Positions 24,101 through 34,565 are shown, counted from the stretch's first letter. The stretch: 46,241 nucleotides of DNA from Stigonema ocellatum SAG 48.90 = DSM 106950 (GCA_016903675.1 JADQBA010000070.1:1-46241); one strand, 5' to 3'. Notes: generated by a model not told the origin, from the letters alone. Made by a program: numbers and translations.

Positions 24101-24691
24101 TTATTGTACCATCCGGTTAGCTTCATTGCCCCATGCTGGATTTGGACCTGTGGGACGTGAGGGGCGTACAGGCGGTTGGGGTACTTCATGAATAACTCCT
24201 GTCTGAGTGCTAACTTGCACGCAGCTTGGCGTAAACAGAAAGATGCTTTCACCGATGCGCTCTTGATGTCCATCAAGGGCGTAAGTGCCACCTGCTACAA
24301 AATCTACTGCCCGCTGTGCTTGATCCGGGTCCATAATTGTCAAATTTAACACTACTGACTTGCGCTCTCGCAATGCTTGAATTGCCTGGGGCATTTCTTC
24401 AAATGTTCGTGGTTCGAGTACCAACACTTCTGAAATCCCATTCACTGCTCCTGGCATACCAATAACATTACTCATAGGCTTAGACCCTGTTGCTACATCA
24501 CTTCCCATTGTAGGCATGGGTTCACGCCAGCGTCGATTCTGGGCATTACTTTCTTGTGGTGTGGCTTGTGTATTTTGTTCTTGATACAGATTTTGGTAAT
24601 TTTCTGCATCTGGTTCTTCTTCATAGTACTCATATTCTACTGGCTCATTGAGACCGACAAAGTCTCTCAACTTGGAAAAAATATTGTTCAT
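24101..24691 (-). CDS. sepF: Cell division protein SepF (Cdv2)
   Basis: 196 residues. The N-terminal membrane-binding helix is MNNIFSKLRDFVGL. An acidic, Gln-rich linker with YEYYEEEP follows to about residue 80. The SepF core (about 85-170) has VLVLEPRTFEEMPQAIQALR, KSVVLNLTIMD and QRAVDFVAGGTYAL. The last 20 residues are Pro/Arg-rich. SepF tethers FtsZ filaments to the membrane at the septum. It lies between pipY and proC. Confidence 0.95.
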   Translation of the reverse strand: MNNIFSKLRDFVGLNEPVEYEYYEEEPDAENYQNLYQEQNTQATPQESNAQNRRWREPMPTMGSDVATGSKPMSNVIGMPGAVNGISEVLVLEPRTFEEMPQAIQALRERKSVVLNLTIMDPDQAQRAVDFVAGGTYALDGHQERIGESIFLFTPSCVQVSTQTGVIHEVPQPPVRPSRPTGPNPAWGNEANRMVQ

Positions 24692-25053
24692 GATTTACGC
24701 TCCTAGTGCCAATTACTTGATATCGATGTGGCAAAAAATGATTAGTTCACTTACACCGCGACAGAGGGCGGACAATTTAGTAATTTTATTCTTGTTTGCA
24801 GCATCTACTGCGAGTTGTCGTAATAAACGAATACCCTCTGGAACGTCTATGGATGGTTTATACACAATAACGAGTTAAAATTATACCCTAAACATTTATA
24901 TCCGGAAAGTTATTTTCATCATTTATTTTAATTTCACCTTAGTTTTGTAAATACTATATCTTTTGTTACCTATTGCACCAGCGTGTTATGAAATTTTCTT
25001 TTTTTTACATGAAATGGGGAATGGGGCATTCCCCATTCCCCACTCCCATTCCC
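24692..25053. other. Spacer between pipY and sepF
   Basis: No gene is supported. Near its right end is a hairpin of ggggaatg/cattcccc arms (about 25018-25042) just after the pipY stop codon, a candidate transcription end. The remaining stretch is AT-rich and may hold the sepF promoter. Confidence 0.4.
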
Positions 25054-25722
25054 TTAGCGATTTCCAAACAAGATGGTTCCGAGTCTTACCATCGTTGCAC
25101 CTGCTTGCACTGCCAATTGGTAGTCACTAGACATTCCCATGGAAAGATGCTGCATTTGAATGTTAGACCAGTTTTGTTCTTGGATCTCTTTTGCCAATTC
25201 ACGGGTACGATTAAATACATTCAGAATTTCTGCATCATCTAATCCTAGTGGTGGAATTGTCATCAATCCCTGAATTTGTAAATCTTTACATTGATTGAGT
25301 GCTGGTAAATCAGCTAATAGTTGTTGCGGGTCGCTCCAACCTGACTTGTTGGGGTCAGGTAAAATCTTCACTTGCAGGCACACTAAAGGATGTACTCCTA
25401 ACTGTTGCGCCAATTGGTTCAAGCGCTGGGCTAGCTTCAAATTATCTACTGAGTGAATCCACCTGAATTGTTCAAGGGCTTTTTTGGCTTTATTGGCTTG
25501 CAAATTTCCGATAAAGTGCCACGTAATATCTGATAAATCTTGTAACTCGGTTTGTTTGCTGGCTGCTTCTTGGATACGATTCTCCCCAAAATCCCGAATT
25601 CCTGCGGCGTACGCAGAGCGCATGACTGAAGCCGGAACTTGCTTTGTGACAGCAATCAACCTGACTGAAGCCGGAAGTGAGGCGCGAATGGTAGCAATAG
25701 GAACGCTGATGGAACTGATCAT
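25054..25722 (-). CDS. pipY: YggS-family PLP-binding protein (PipY)
   Basis: 222 residues. The PLP lysine is K27 in LIAVTKQVP. Other family motifs are DFGENRIQEA, WHFIGNLQANKAK, IQGLMTIPPLG and LSMGMSSDYQLAVQAGATMVRLGT. YggS/PLPHP proteins keep PLP and amino-acid pools balanced without known catalysis. The start codon overlaps the pipX stop (ATGA, 25719-25722), so the two are co-translated, as known for cyanobacterial pipX-pipY. Confidence 0.95.
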   Translation of the reverse strand: MISSISVPIATIRASLPASVRLIAVTKQVPASVMRSAYAAGIRDFGENRIQEAASKQTELQDLSDITWHFIGNLQANKAKKALEQFRWIHSVDNLKLAQRLNQLAQQLGVHPLVCLQVKILPDPNKSGWSDPQQLLADLPALNQCKDLQIQGLMTIPPLGLDDAEILNVFNRTRELAKEIQEQNWSNIQMQHLSMGMSSDYQLAVQAGATMVRLGTILFGNR

Positions 25723-25997
25723 TGGAATGTGCGTTGGAAAACACTCTGAAGCTGATCGTACTCCTGAGATTGCCCTGTGCGACGCAGGTTACGTAAGCGA
25801 TTTTCCAGCATCATTCTCGCCTCTGTACGACCTATAGACTGAAATTTAAGACCTTTAGCATCTGCTGTCACCACAAAAAACAAGCGTTGTGCATACAGTG
25901 TAGTGAACAATTCTTGGTTTTCATCCACTATACATATCCTATAAAGCAAACCCCAAGTTGGATGATTTATGTAAGTTTCCGAGTTTTCTGGGTTCAT
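25719..25997 (-). CDS. pipX: PipX, PII-interacting coactivator of NtcA
   Basis: 92 residues, normal length. The Tudor-like N-terminal part (YINHPTWGLLYRICIVDENQELFTTLYAQRLFF) is followed by two helices, including EARMMLENRLRNLRRTG. PipX shuttles between the nitrogen sensor PII and the regulator NtcA, linking 2-oxoglutarate and ADP/ATP levels to nitrogen-gene expression. It overlaps pipY by 4 bp. Confidence 0.96.
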   Translation of the reverse strand: MNPENSETYINHPTWGLLYRICIVDENQELFTTLYAQRLFFVVTADAKGLKFQSIGRTEARMMLENRLRNLRRTGQSQEYDQLQSVFQRTFQ

Positions 25998-26110
25998 TTA
26001 ATACTAAGCTACAACTATAATATATCTTTTTGCAGTTGAACTCAAACATCCAGACGATAATAGCTGTCTTTTGCCAAAAAAAATGCCAAAAATGCCAAAA
26101 AGTTTAACCT

Positions 26111-26148
26111 CTGCCTTCCATGTCTTGATATTAAGACATGGAAGGCAG
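26111..26148. repeat. Perfect 16-bp hairpin
   Basis: The arms ctgccttccatgtctt (26111-26126) and aagacatggaaggcag (26133-26148) pair perfectly around gatatt. No T-run follows directly on either strand; minus-strand T-rich sequence starts about 10 bp later. It could be a terminator-like block in front of pipX or an end hairpin of a lost element. Confidence 0.6.
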
Positions 26149-26583
26149 TTGTTAATAGACATCTCCAGCTGGGGGCAGGGATCCCCTACCTCCCCTGCCA
26201 CAAGGTGCTCCCCCTACAAGGAGTTACCTTCTAGTCATGGTCAAGTCGCTATCTCCCTATGGTAATTCGTAGTGACGCTCGTTCGCTTTCCTTGCGTCGC
26301 CCCGAGTGAGAAGACTCGCACTTGGCTAAGTTCGCCCCCGTTCGCCTCCGAACGCGAGTGCTTGCTCTCCCCTTGGGATTCGTTTGGATCGCTGTCTTGA
26401 CAGCGCTCCAACTTCTCTGTTGGCGTCTCCCCGAGTGATATCATGTTCGGATAATCACTTATTATTCATATAATTCAAAACTCGCCCTTCGGGTGACGCT
26501 CGTGCCGACGCTCGAGTACTCGTTCGCCTCTGGCATCTCCCCGAGTAGTTCGGTTTTTCTTTACAATCTACTTATTACCCCAT

Positions 26584-26649
26584 GCAAAAATGCATTCGCT
26601 CATTTGTGAGGATGCTTCTCTAAGAGACGCTTTGCGAACGCATTTTTGC
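26584..26649. repeat. 16-bp inverted repeat with one mismatch
   Basis: The arms gcaaaaatgcattcgc (26584-26599) and gcgaacgcatttttgc (26634-26649) pair at 15 of 16 positions. The loop contains the ctctaagagacgctttgc unit. On the plus strand it is followed by ttttt. Confidence 0.55.
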
Positions 26650-26735
26650 TTTTTCATTGCTCTGTCCCTCAATGAATTAATTATTAATTAATTCATTATT
26701 CAGGAATTTTTAATTACGAATTACGAATTATTCGG

Positions 26736-27641
26736 TCACAGACCATCATTAGGTTGCCAAATATTCTGCCAGCGTTCATCAGTACTAGAGTCAATTCTGT
26801 GATAGCGCACGTCCGTGGAGAGGCGAATCCGTCTGAAGGGATCTAAATTGCTACATGAAGCATGAATCATGTATGGACTGTGGATCACCACATCTCCCGC
26901 TTCATAGTTAGCGAGCAGCCATCGACTATTGGTGACTTTGGCAATCAAAGCTAAGTCTTTACTAATCCACCCTATGCCACCCATACCTTTACTAAGGAGA
27001 GCATAAGATACGTCTTGAGGTAATACTTTGATTATAGCATTAAATTGCTGCTCCATCAATTGCCCAAAGGAGCAAGAATCTTCCAAATAAATTAACCCCC
27101 CCATCTCCACTGGAGTATCACCTAAAGGTATCCAACAGGTAACGAATAAATCTGTACCACATCGAAAATATGTGAAGTCATAGTGCGCCCCTGTATCATC
27201 ACTAATACCCGGTACTTTACAGCGAATCAGCTTGCGCTTTGATGAACAAACCATTCCTCCAAAGAATTTCTCCAGAAATTTTAGGATAGCCGGAGATTCG
27301 CATACAGCGTTATATTCCTTTAAACAGATTGCTGCTTGCCTAATTTGGTTGATCAAATCAACCGAAACTTGATTACCCGAGAAAATACCTTCTTCAGGCA
27401 GTGTCTCTTCGTCTATTAGATTAAATTGCATACATTTTTCAAAAAACTGGCGACGAAAATCTCTTACCAAATTGGGAGGGAGCAAACCTTTCAACCAAAG
27501 ATATCCCTGCTGCTGATATTGTTCTTTGAGTTGTTGTATGGGAGCATTTGGGTTACTTGGCAGCAGCCATCCTATATGTTCAGTGTTGTTTGAAATTTTT
27601 TTTTCATTGCTTGTGAATGTAAAATTTATAGGTCGGGTCAT
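26736..27641 (-). CDS. Phytanoyl-CoA dioxygenase (PhyH) family protein
   Basis: 301 residues. It is a non-haem Fe(II)/2-oxoglutarate oxygenase by pattern: the H-x-D pair is H153/D155 in GAHYDFTYF, the distal His is H260 in YMIHASCSN, and the 2-oxoglutarate Arg is R271 or R273 in FRRIRLS. The N-terminal QQQGYLWLKGLLPPNLV is the usual PhyH start. Substrates of bacterial members range from lipids to secondary metabolites, so none is assigned. It is 850 bp from, and divergent to, the rfbD operon. A 3' spacer with taattacgaatt repeats follows. Confidence 0.88.
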   Translation of the reverse strand: MTRPINFTFTSNEKKISNNTEHIGWLLPSNPNAPIQQLKEQYQQQGYLWLKGLLPPNLVRDFRRQFFEKCMQFNLIDEETLPEEGIFSGNQVSVDLINQIRQAAICLKEYNAVCESPAILKFLEKFFGGMVCSSKRKLIRCKVPGISDDTGAHYDFTYFRCGTDLFVTCWIPLGDTPVEMGGLIYLEDSCSFGQLMEQQFNAIIKVLPQDVSYALLSKGMGGIGWISKDLALIAKVTNSRWLLANYEAGDVVIHSPYMIHASCSNLDPFRRIRLSTDVRYHRIDSSTDERWQNIWQPNDGL

Positions 27642-28486
27642 GATGTTTTCAACTCCTCACAAATAGACAAACCACACACTATAGATAAATGCGATAAACA
27701 AAGCAAAAATAAGTTTCTTTATTTCAAAATAAATAACTTTATATAAACTTATTTATCCTATAATAAAGTCTTATTAATACTTGATTCGCTAGTGAAAAAC
27801 TGTGAATATGCCAGCCTTCATTAATTTAATGCTAATTGTCCAATTATTGGTTAAACGAGGGTATTATTCTGGTTTTTGTTCCCAGTGTTTTTAGAATCAA
27901 TATATGTTGAGAGATTTATAAGTCATATCCTGGAAAATCCTAAGCCAAATACCATACAAGGAAAGATCAGTACCTGAGGAGAATGAGGAACCTTTATTCA
28001 GACCATATTGTGGAAAATGTGATTCTGTTTGCGTATTTTTTATATCTTGTTGGTCAAGATTAACACTTTGAGAAAAAAATCTGTGTAACAAGTCCGCCAT
28101 AGGCAAGGCTTTAAGGGTTACTAGATAAATCGTCGTATTACCTTGGATAAATATTGGTGTTCTCTATGCCATAAGGCTAAGAACCATCAAGATGACTATC
28201 TTTATGGTTAACTATATAATATAAAGATAAATGGGAACACAACTATTTATATTATCAAAACAAGTACAAAGAATTTTTGTCCAATATTTAGATAAAATCC
28301 CAAAAATCGGAAAAATCATAGAAAATAATAATTTTACAAAAAAGTGTTTTTATGCATCAGGAAGAATGCACCAAGTAGTGCGGTTGGATGTTCATTTAAG
28401 ATGTGGTATTTTTCTCCATAAAAATAAAAAAGTACAAAAAATGTGTCAGTATATTTTTGTGGATATAAGTATCATTTTTTAGAAAA
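27642..28486. other. AT-rich spacer between the PhyH and rfbD genes
   Basis: It holds no recognised gene apart from a doubtful 69-codon frame on the minus strand (27897-28106). A short plus-strand frame (28231-28482) is Lys/Asn/Ile-rich and looks like chance. Promoters for both flanking genes are expected here. Confidence 0.4.
27897..28106 (-). CDS. Doubtful small ORF
   Basis: 69 residues of mixed, non-repetitive composition (begins MPMADLLHRFFSQSVNL; ends in an aromatic-rich IWLRIFQDMTYKSLNIY). There is no ribosome site and no recognised domain. It is listed because its composition is less biased than the surroundings; it may still be chance. Confidence 0.2.
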   Translation of the reverse strand: MPMADLLHRFFSQSVNLDQQDIKNTQTESHFPQYGLNKGSSFSSGTDLSLYGIWLRIFQDMTYKSLNIY

Positions 28487-29453
<967 letters not shown>

Positions 29454-30530
29454 ATGAAAGCACTGATTCTTTCTGGCGGTAAAGGTACACGTTTACGCCC
29501 CCTCACTTACACGGGAGCGAAACAACTCGTGCCAGTTGCCAATAAACCGATTTTGTGGTATGGAATTGAAGAGGTGGTTTCTGCTGGTATTACAGATATA
29601 GGTATCGTTATCAGCCCGGAGACAGGGGGGGAAGTTCAAGCAAAAACAGGTAGTGGAGAACGCTTCGGGGCAAACATTACCTACATTTTACAAGACTTCC
29701 CAGCCGGACTCGCTCACGCCGTCCAAGTCGCCCGTCCCTTCTTAGAAAATTCCCCTTTTGTGATGTACTTGGGCGATAACCTCATTCAACAAGGCGACTT
29801 GAGTTACTTTCTCAAACAATTTATTCAACAACAGCAAGATGCTTTGATTCTTCTGCGTCCGGTTGCTAACCCTAGCGCTTTCGGTGTGGCTAAGGTAGAT
29901 GAAATAGGGCGGGTATTACAATTAATCGAAAAACCGAAAATTCCTCCGTCAAATCTAGCCTTGGTAGGTGTTTATTTTTTTTCTCCAGTCATCCATGATG
30001 CGATCGCCTGCATTCAACCCTCCGCAAGAGGCGAACTTGAAATTACTGATGCTATTCAATGCCTAATTGATCATCAAAAGCAAGTTGAAGCCTGTCAACT
30101 TGAAGGCTGGTGGCTAGATACTGGTAAAAAAGATGACTTGCTAGAAGCTAACCGTCTCATTCTTGATTCCTACTTAACAACATCAGTTGCTGGTGAAGTC
30201 GATGCCCAAACTCAAGTTATTGGGCGAGTCCAAATCGGTTCTATGTCTAAAGTCATTAATTGCACAATTCGGGGTCCAGTGATCATTGGTAGCAATTGTC
30301 ATTTAGAAAACTGCTTCATTGGACCTTATAGTAGCATTGCCGATAATGCCACCCTCATCGATACCGATTTAGAACATAGTGTTGTTTTAGACGGTGCTAA
30401 AATCGTCGGCATTCATCAACGTATTATTGATAGTGTCATTGGGCAAAGGGCACAGTTGACTGTTGCACCTCGTCGCCCCAAAGCCTTGCGATTTCTTATT
30501 GGTGATGACTGTCAAATTGAACTCGTGTGA
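29454..30530 (+). CDS. rfbA: Glucose-1-phosphate thymidylyltransferase, long form
   Basis: 358 residues from the ATG at 29454; the 29 extra codons of the longer frame are translated tandem repeats and are not counted. It makes dTDP-glucose. The nucleotidyltransferase motif GGKGTRLRPLT (8-18) and the YLGDNL metal site are present. The C-terminal about 110 residues form a left-handed beta-helix (IGSMSKVINCTIRGPVIIGSNCHLENCFIG, hexapeptide-like), which marks the long type found in cyanobacteria and actinomycetes rather than the short E. coli RmlA. It is followed by a glycosyltransferase gene overlapping by 4 bp. Confidence 0.95.
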   Translation: MKALILSGGKGTRLRPLTYTGAKQLVPVANKPILWYGIEEVVSAGITDIGIVISPETGGEVQAKTGSGERFGANITYILQDFPAGLAHAVQVARPFLENSPFVMYLGDNLIQQGDLSYFLKQFIQQQQDALILLRPVANPSAFGVAKVDEIGRVLQLIEKPKIPPSNLALVGVYFFSPVIHDAIACIQPSARGELEITDAIQCLIDHQKQVEACQLEGWWLDTGKKDDLLEANRLILDSYLTTSVAGEVDAQTQVIGRVQIGSMSKVINCTIRGPVIIGSNCHLENCFIGPYSSIADNATLIDTDLEHSVVLDGAKIVGIHQRIIDSVIGQRAQLTVAPRRPKALRFLIGDDCQIELV

Positions 30531-31372
30531 TTTACTTTTTAACAATCAACTATTATTCCACAACTCTCGTTACCAAATTAATCAATTCTCTACCAGCCAT
30601 CAAAAATGGTGAGTACAAAACAGTTATCGTCAATAACTCTCCTGACGACGATTCTATAGTTCAACTCAAAAGTGAGTCTGTCTTAATTTTTGACGCTGGA
30701 GATAATCTTGGCTTTGGTACTGCTTGCAATCTAGGGCTGAAGTTTATCTACGTTGAAGACCCCCAGGCCATTGTCTGGATAATTAATCCAGATGCCTATT
30801 TGTTAGAAAATACTTTGAATAAAGTTAACTCATTCTTTGACTCCCATCCAGAAATTTCCATCCTTGGCACCATTGTTCATACTCCTACAGGTAAGATTTG
30901 GTTCGCTGGTGGTTGCTTCATTCCCCCTACTGGGGCAATCATAACTCAAGACCTGTTAACAAATACAGATACAGATTATGTGACTTGTGATTGGGTTTCA
31001 GGTTGTAGCTTGATAATTAATCTTTGTAATTTTTGTGAATGTCCTCAGTTTGACCCTGCTTACTTTCTCTACTATGAGGATTTTGACTTTTGCAGACGCT
31101 ATGCCAATCAAGGATATTTAGTTGCAATCACTCAGCAATTTGGTGTGCTACATCAACCATCATCAATTACTAATAGATATATTTTTAGAAAATACAAACA
31201 TAGTACCTATAGTTACTTATTAACTTTAGATAGATATACAAATAATCTGGTGTTTCTGCTGCGATTAATTCGACTCATTTGTCACGCTTTTATCTTGATA
31301 ATTGTTAAACCTCAAGTAGCATTTGGTAAATTTTACGGTGTGTTAATTTATATAAAAAATAAGCTTCTCTAA
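30527..31372 (+). CDS. Family 2 glycosyltransferase, rhamnosyltransferase-like
   Basis: 281 residues, GTG start overlapping the rfbA stop (GTGA, 30527-30530), so coupled. The GT-A fold is visible: TVIVNNSPDDDS near the N-terminus, FDAGDNLGFGTACNLGL (acceptor loop as in WbbL-like rhamnosyltransferases), WIINPDAYL with the DxD-like Asp, and FLYYEDFDFCRRY with the catalytic ED. The C-terminus is hydrophobic (FLLRLIRLICHAFILIIV). It probably adds rhamnose from the dTDP-rhamnose made by this operon; the acceptor is unknown. Confidence 0.88.
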   Translation: MIYFLTINYYSTTLVTKLINSLPAIKNGEYKTVIVNNSPDDDSIVQLKSESVLIFDAGDNLGFGTACNLGLKFIYVEDPQAIVWIINPDAYLLENTLNKVNSFFDSHPEISILGTIVHTPTGKIWFAGGCFIPPTGAIITQDLLTNTDTDYVTCDWVSGCSLIINLCNFCECPQFDPAYFLYYEDFDFCRRYANQGYLVAITQQFGVLHQPSSITNRYIFRKYKHSTYSYLLTLDRYTNNLVFLLRLIRLICHAFILIIVKPQVAFGKFYGVLIYIKNKLL

Positions 31373-31659
31373 ACATGATTTTCATGTCTGAACAACCGAA
31401 GCAGCCCGTTACAGCCCTCAAGTCTTTTAACACTACAGCGAGACTACAGTTTCGGCATCCTGGCTTCCCGCATTCCGGGGACGGAGATGTAATAGTCTTG
31501 GCTTGGCGAGCCGACTCATGATTCCGTATAATACGAGTATGAGCATTGTTCCTCAGAACCTCGTATAAGCCTTGTGAGCTTTGTTACAAAAACCTTCCCC
31601 TTTTAAAACATCCTCTGCACGGTTACAATTTTGCTGTGTACACACCATATTTTCTTACT
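31373..31659. other. Spacer with a possible decayed reading frame
   Basis: No gene is assigned. On the minus strand an uninterrupted stretch (about 31364-31540) would encode a CGKPGCRNC and CFGC pattern resembling a zinc-binding site, but it has no start and no family match I know. Confidence 0.3.
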
Positions 31660-32712
31660 ATGCATATAAGCTCAAATATCACTCCAGAAATCAAGCAAAA
31701 GATATCTAATAATTTATATTTTGTTCGGGGATTGGCAATATTTATGGTTGTTGTAGGTCACGTCATTGGAAATAAAGATGCAGGTATCTCCCAATTATAC
31801 AAGCAAAATGTCCCTATTTTAGCCTGGATACATACATTTATATATACTTTTCATATGCCAATATTTTTTATAGCTTCTGGCATATCTTTTGCAATTTTTA
31901 GTAAAACTAATACCAATTATATAAAGTTTGTAAAATCTAGATTCTTTAGGTTGCTCCTTCCATGGATATGTTGGTCTCCAATTTACTTTATTCTCAGAAC
32001 ATTTTCTGGAAAAGTTAATTTTTCTATCTTTGGTATTTTGAAGGCTATATTATCTGCTGATTTTATTTTTTGGTTTTTTCCTGCCTTAACTTTTGCATCT
32101 GTATTATCTTTTGTTGTTTTTCAAACAATTAAGAATCAAAAAATATACATTTTTACATCTATTACCTTATTGATACTCTCATTTTACATAAAAACTGTAC
32201 TATCAGTCTGGTTTTACTTCAATATTTTTTATGCATTTGGTTTCTTAACAGCTACCAATTTAGCTAAAATTGAGCAAAATTCTAATAAAATATCACCTCT
32301 AAGAATTGTTTATTATGTGTTTATTTTACTAGTTACAATGCTTTCTGTAAGTTATTTCTTTGTTTCTGAGGAATTAGTTAAATTATTCAACGGAATTTTG
32401 GGGTTTTATCTAGTATATATACTGGGAAGCTATGACTGGTCAAAACTTACATCTGGGTTACGATATCAGCCTTTTAATTTGCTCAGAAATACTATTGTGT
32501 ATTGGGGCAAAATCAGCATGAGTATCTATCTAATTCATGTGATTTTTGGTTCTTTTACAAGAACATTATTGGTGAAAATTGGTATAACGGATGTAATGAT
32601 ACAATTTGCGATGGGCTTGTTTGTGTCACTTTTCGGTTCGGTATTAACCCATGAATGTTTGCATAACAGAAGTAAACTATTTCTTTACTCAATTGGTGAG
32701 GCAAAGAGCTAA
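31660..32712 (+). CDS. Acyltransferase 3 family integral membrane protein
   Basis: About 350 residues. The start at 31660 is preferred over the TTG at 31546 because the family motif begins near residue 20 (LYFVRGLAIFMVVVGHVIG, with the conserved R and H). HMPIFFIASG is the second signature, and about ten membrane helices follow. Such proteins O-acetylate or otherwise acylate surface polysaccharides from the membrane. Base composition is clearly AT-richer than the neighbours, suggesting separate acquisition. It lies in the polysaccharide group. Confidence 0.85.
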   Translation: MHISSNITPEIKQKISNNLYFVRGLAIFMVVVGHVIGNKDAGISQLYKQNVPILAWIHTFIYTFHMPIFFIASGISFAIFSKTNTNYIKFVKSRFFRLLLPWICWSPIYFILRTFSGKVNFSIFGILKAILSADFIFWFFPALTFASVLSFVVFQTIKNQKIYIFTSITLLILSFYIKTVLSVWFYFNIFYAFGFLTATNLAKIEQNSNKISPLRIVYYVFILLVTMLSVSYFFVSEELVKLFNGILGFYLVYILGSYDWSKLTSGLRYQPFNLLRNTIVYWGKISMSIYLIHVIFGSFTRTLLVKIGITDVMIQFAMGLFVSLFGSVLTHECLHNRSKLFLYSIGEAKS

Positions 32713-33151
32713 ATCATGCTCAATAATTTTGGATTGCTCTGAATTGAGATTTTTTTATGTTAGTGAATAGTCCCTAATTCAATAGGGTTCAGTTACGCTG
32801 TTAAGCCCGTTAGAGACGATTACTTCGGTACAGTTGATGCACTCTATGTGCTGATGGATGGCAATAATATTGATCAGGTGATTCGCATTCCTTACGGTGG
32901 TGCAGCGACAGAACTAAAGCTTCCCTTTGATAGAATAGTGGTTTTTTTTGGCAACGACCAAAGATTGTCAAGAAATGACCACAGAGTGGCGGCATTGACT
33001 ATGAAGCAGGACATGGCGCTGGCTCAACCAAAGAGTAACGTCTCCAAGAACGAGCCGATATTTTCACTTTTATGATGTGGCAATTTGGCCTGAATACTTA
33101 ATGAATTGTTACTCTTTCTCACTCCTAACTCCTAACTCCTAACCTCTTGTG
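32713..33151. other. Spacer with an orphan fragment
   Basis: It contains the open frame described at 32767-33075 and ends in cctaactc 7-bp repeats (33121-33142) directly before the GT4 start codon, similar to the repeats ahead of plsY. Confidence 0.5.
32767..33075 (+). pseudogene. Orphan gene fragment, unrecognised
   Basis: An uninterrupted frame of 102 codons begins without a start and reads like a protein (DDYFGTVDALYVLMDGNNID, then IRIPYGGAATELKLPFDRIVVFFG). The first possible start (GTG) is at 32848. The family is unknown to me. It is more likely a 3' remnant of a lost gene than a complete small gene. Confidence 0.35.
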
Positions 33152-34240
33152 ATGAGCAAAGTATTAGTTAATTTATCGATTATCTTTTCCCAACCTACAG
33201 GCATCAGCAACTATGCCAAAAATCTTTTCCCTTATTTAAAAACTCTTAATCCTACTTTATTAACTGCCCAAAACTACGCCGAATTTGACTGCTATCCAGT
33301 CCCAGATAATCTTACTCCTGCTCAAGGCTCAAAAGGGCATCTTGATCGCCTTGTATGGACGCAGTTTCAACTGCCGCAAATCTATAAAAAGCTGCAATCT
33401 AATCTTATACTCTCCCCAGTTCCGGAAGCTCCCCTCTATGCTAACTGTCGTTTTATCGTGATGGTTCACGATCTGATCCCGTTGCGCTTTCCTAAACGCC
33501 TCTCACCCCTGACCTATTACTTCCGGTACTACGTTCCTCAAGTTCTTACCCAAGCACAACATGTTCTGTGCAACTCCCACGCCACAGCAACTGATATTAA
33601 GAAGTTTTACCAAATTCCTGACGGCAAAGTCACTCCTATTCCCCTCGCACACGATGCCAATCATTTTCGTTTATTGGGTAGGGAAGATGCCCACCCAAAT
33701 AGAAATTCTCCTTACTTCCTCTACATTGGACGACACGACCCCTACAAGAACCTACACAGACTCATCGCCGCTTTTGCAGCATTACCTAACAGCGAGGACT
33801 ATGAACTTTGGCTGGCTGGATCAGTAGATCCCCGTTACACCCCTATTTTGCGATCGCAAGTTGCGGAACTGGGTATAACTCAGCAAGTAAGATTTCTCAA
33901 CTACGTTTCATATAGCGAATTGCCGAAAATTATCAATGGTGCGATCGCGATCGTTTTTCCTAGTCTCTGGGAAGGTTTTGGTTTTCCGGTTCTAGAAGCA
34001 ATGGCTTGCGGTACTCCTGTGATTACTTCCAACATCTCTTCTCTACCAGAAGTTGCTGGCGACGCCGCCATTCTTATTGATCCCTATAATATTAAGGAAA
34101 TTTCTGAGGCCATGCAAACAATTGCAACTGATTCAGAATTGCGCGATCGCCTTTCTACTAAAGGTATCAGCAGGGCTAACGAATTCAGTTGGGAAAGAAC
34201 TGGACTTGCCACAGTTGAAGTTTTATCACGTTATCTTTAG
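33152..34240 (+). CDS. Family 4 glycosyltransferase (GT-B fold)
   Basis: 362 residues; the ATG at 33152 is directly preceded by GTG at 33149, either possible. The C-terminal Rossmann half has LYIGRHDPYKNLHRLIAAF, LWLAGSVDPRY, VRFLNYVSYSELPKII and the GT4 motif FPSLWEGFGFPVLEAMACG (E-x7-E). GTPVITSNISSLPEVAGDAA completes the signature. It is a retaining sugar transferase, probably mannosyl- or related, of the surface polysaccharide group. Confidence 0.92.
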   Translation: MSKVLVNLSIIFSQPTGISNYAKNLFPYLKTLNPTLLTAQNYAEFDCYPVPDNLTPAQGSKGHLDRLVWTQFQLPQIYKKLQSNLILSPVPEAPLYANCRFIVMVHDLIPLRFPKRLSPLTYYFRYYVPQVLTQAQHVLCNSHATATDIKKFYQIPDGKVTPIPLAHDANHFRLLGREDAHPNRNSPYFLYIGRHDPYKNLHRLIAAFAALPNSEDYELWLAGSVDPRYTPILRSQVAELGITQQVRFLNYVSYSELPKIINGAIAIVFPSLWEGFGFPVLEAMACGTPVITSNISSLPEVAGDAAILIDPYNIKEISEAMQTIATDSELRDRLSTKGISRANEFSWERTGLATVEVLSRYL

Positions 34241-34565
34241 AGTATGTTCTACAGAACAGAGTACAGTGGAAGTCATCATTCTACAGCCAACCGCAAGAAA
34301 GAGCCTCACTCTCGAACAACCTAAAAAACGGGAATACAAAGTCCAAGCACTAAAAGACTTGCTCGAAAATGCTCCTCCTACACCACCCGACTTTGACCCA
34401 ACAAGAGCCAAGTGGGAGTACCATTAGGAGAAGCATAACCTGTGAAGGTTCTGATGAGCAAGCAAATTACGAAGGCATGAACATTACAGATGTGACAAGC
34501 AACCCAAGCGCAGAAAGCAAGACTCTTGACGATGTCCACAAAGTTGACAATAAAACTAAACAAAT
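34241..34565. other. Spacer with a possible antitoxin remnant
   Basis: Apart from the 53-codon frame at 34266-34427 nothing is recognised. A second frame ends with a 4-bp overlap on the next start codon (ATGA at 34566), but its sequence does not look conserved. Confidence 0.4.
34266..34427 (+). CDS. Small protein, possible antitoxin remnant
   Basis: 53 residues from a GTG start. The sequence KVQALKDLLENAPPTPPDFDPTRAKWEYH reads in part like the flexible toxin-binding tail of small antitoxins, with key residues DLLENAPPTPPDFDP. There is no partner toxin directly downstream. No ribosome site is visible. Confidence 0.35.
   Translation: MEVIILQPTARKSLTLEQPKKREYKVQALKDLLENAPPTPPDFDPTRAKWEYH

Larger units (their letters stand above)
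25998..26735. repeat. Repeat-dense spacer upstream of pipX
   Basis: No protein gene is supported in 738 bp. Recurrent words are gacgctcg (about 26273, 26496, 26509), ccccgagt (about 26300, 26430, 26540) and gttcgcctc. The right part contains the common cyanobacterial ctctaagagacgc...gcgaacgc unit and near-palindromic aattaattatt stretches. Two long hairpins are listed separately. This looks like an accumulation site for short palindromic elements. Confidence 0.55.

Noticed and set aside
28231..28482. 83-codon plus-strand frame ahead of rfbD
   Set aside because: Lys/Asn/Ile-rich sequence as expected for chance translation of AT-rich DNA, and no ribosome site.
31364..31540. Minus-strand stretch with CxxxxCxxC-like cysteines, considered as a TnpB zinc finger
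   Set aside because: No start codon, no other TnpB motif and no catalytic residues; kept only as an unexplained spacer.
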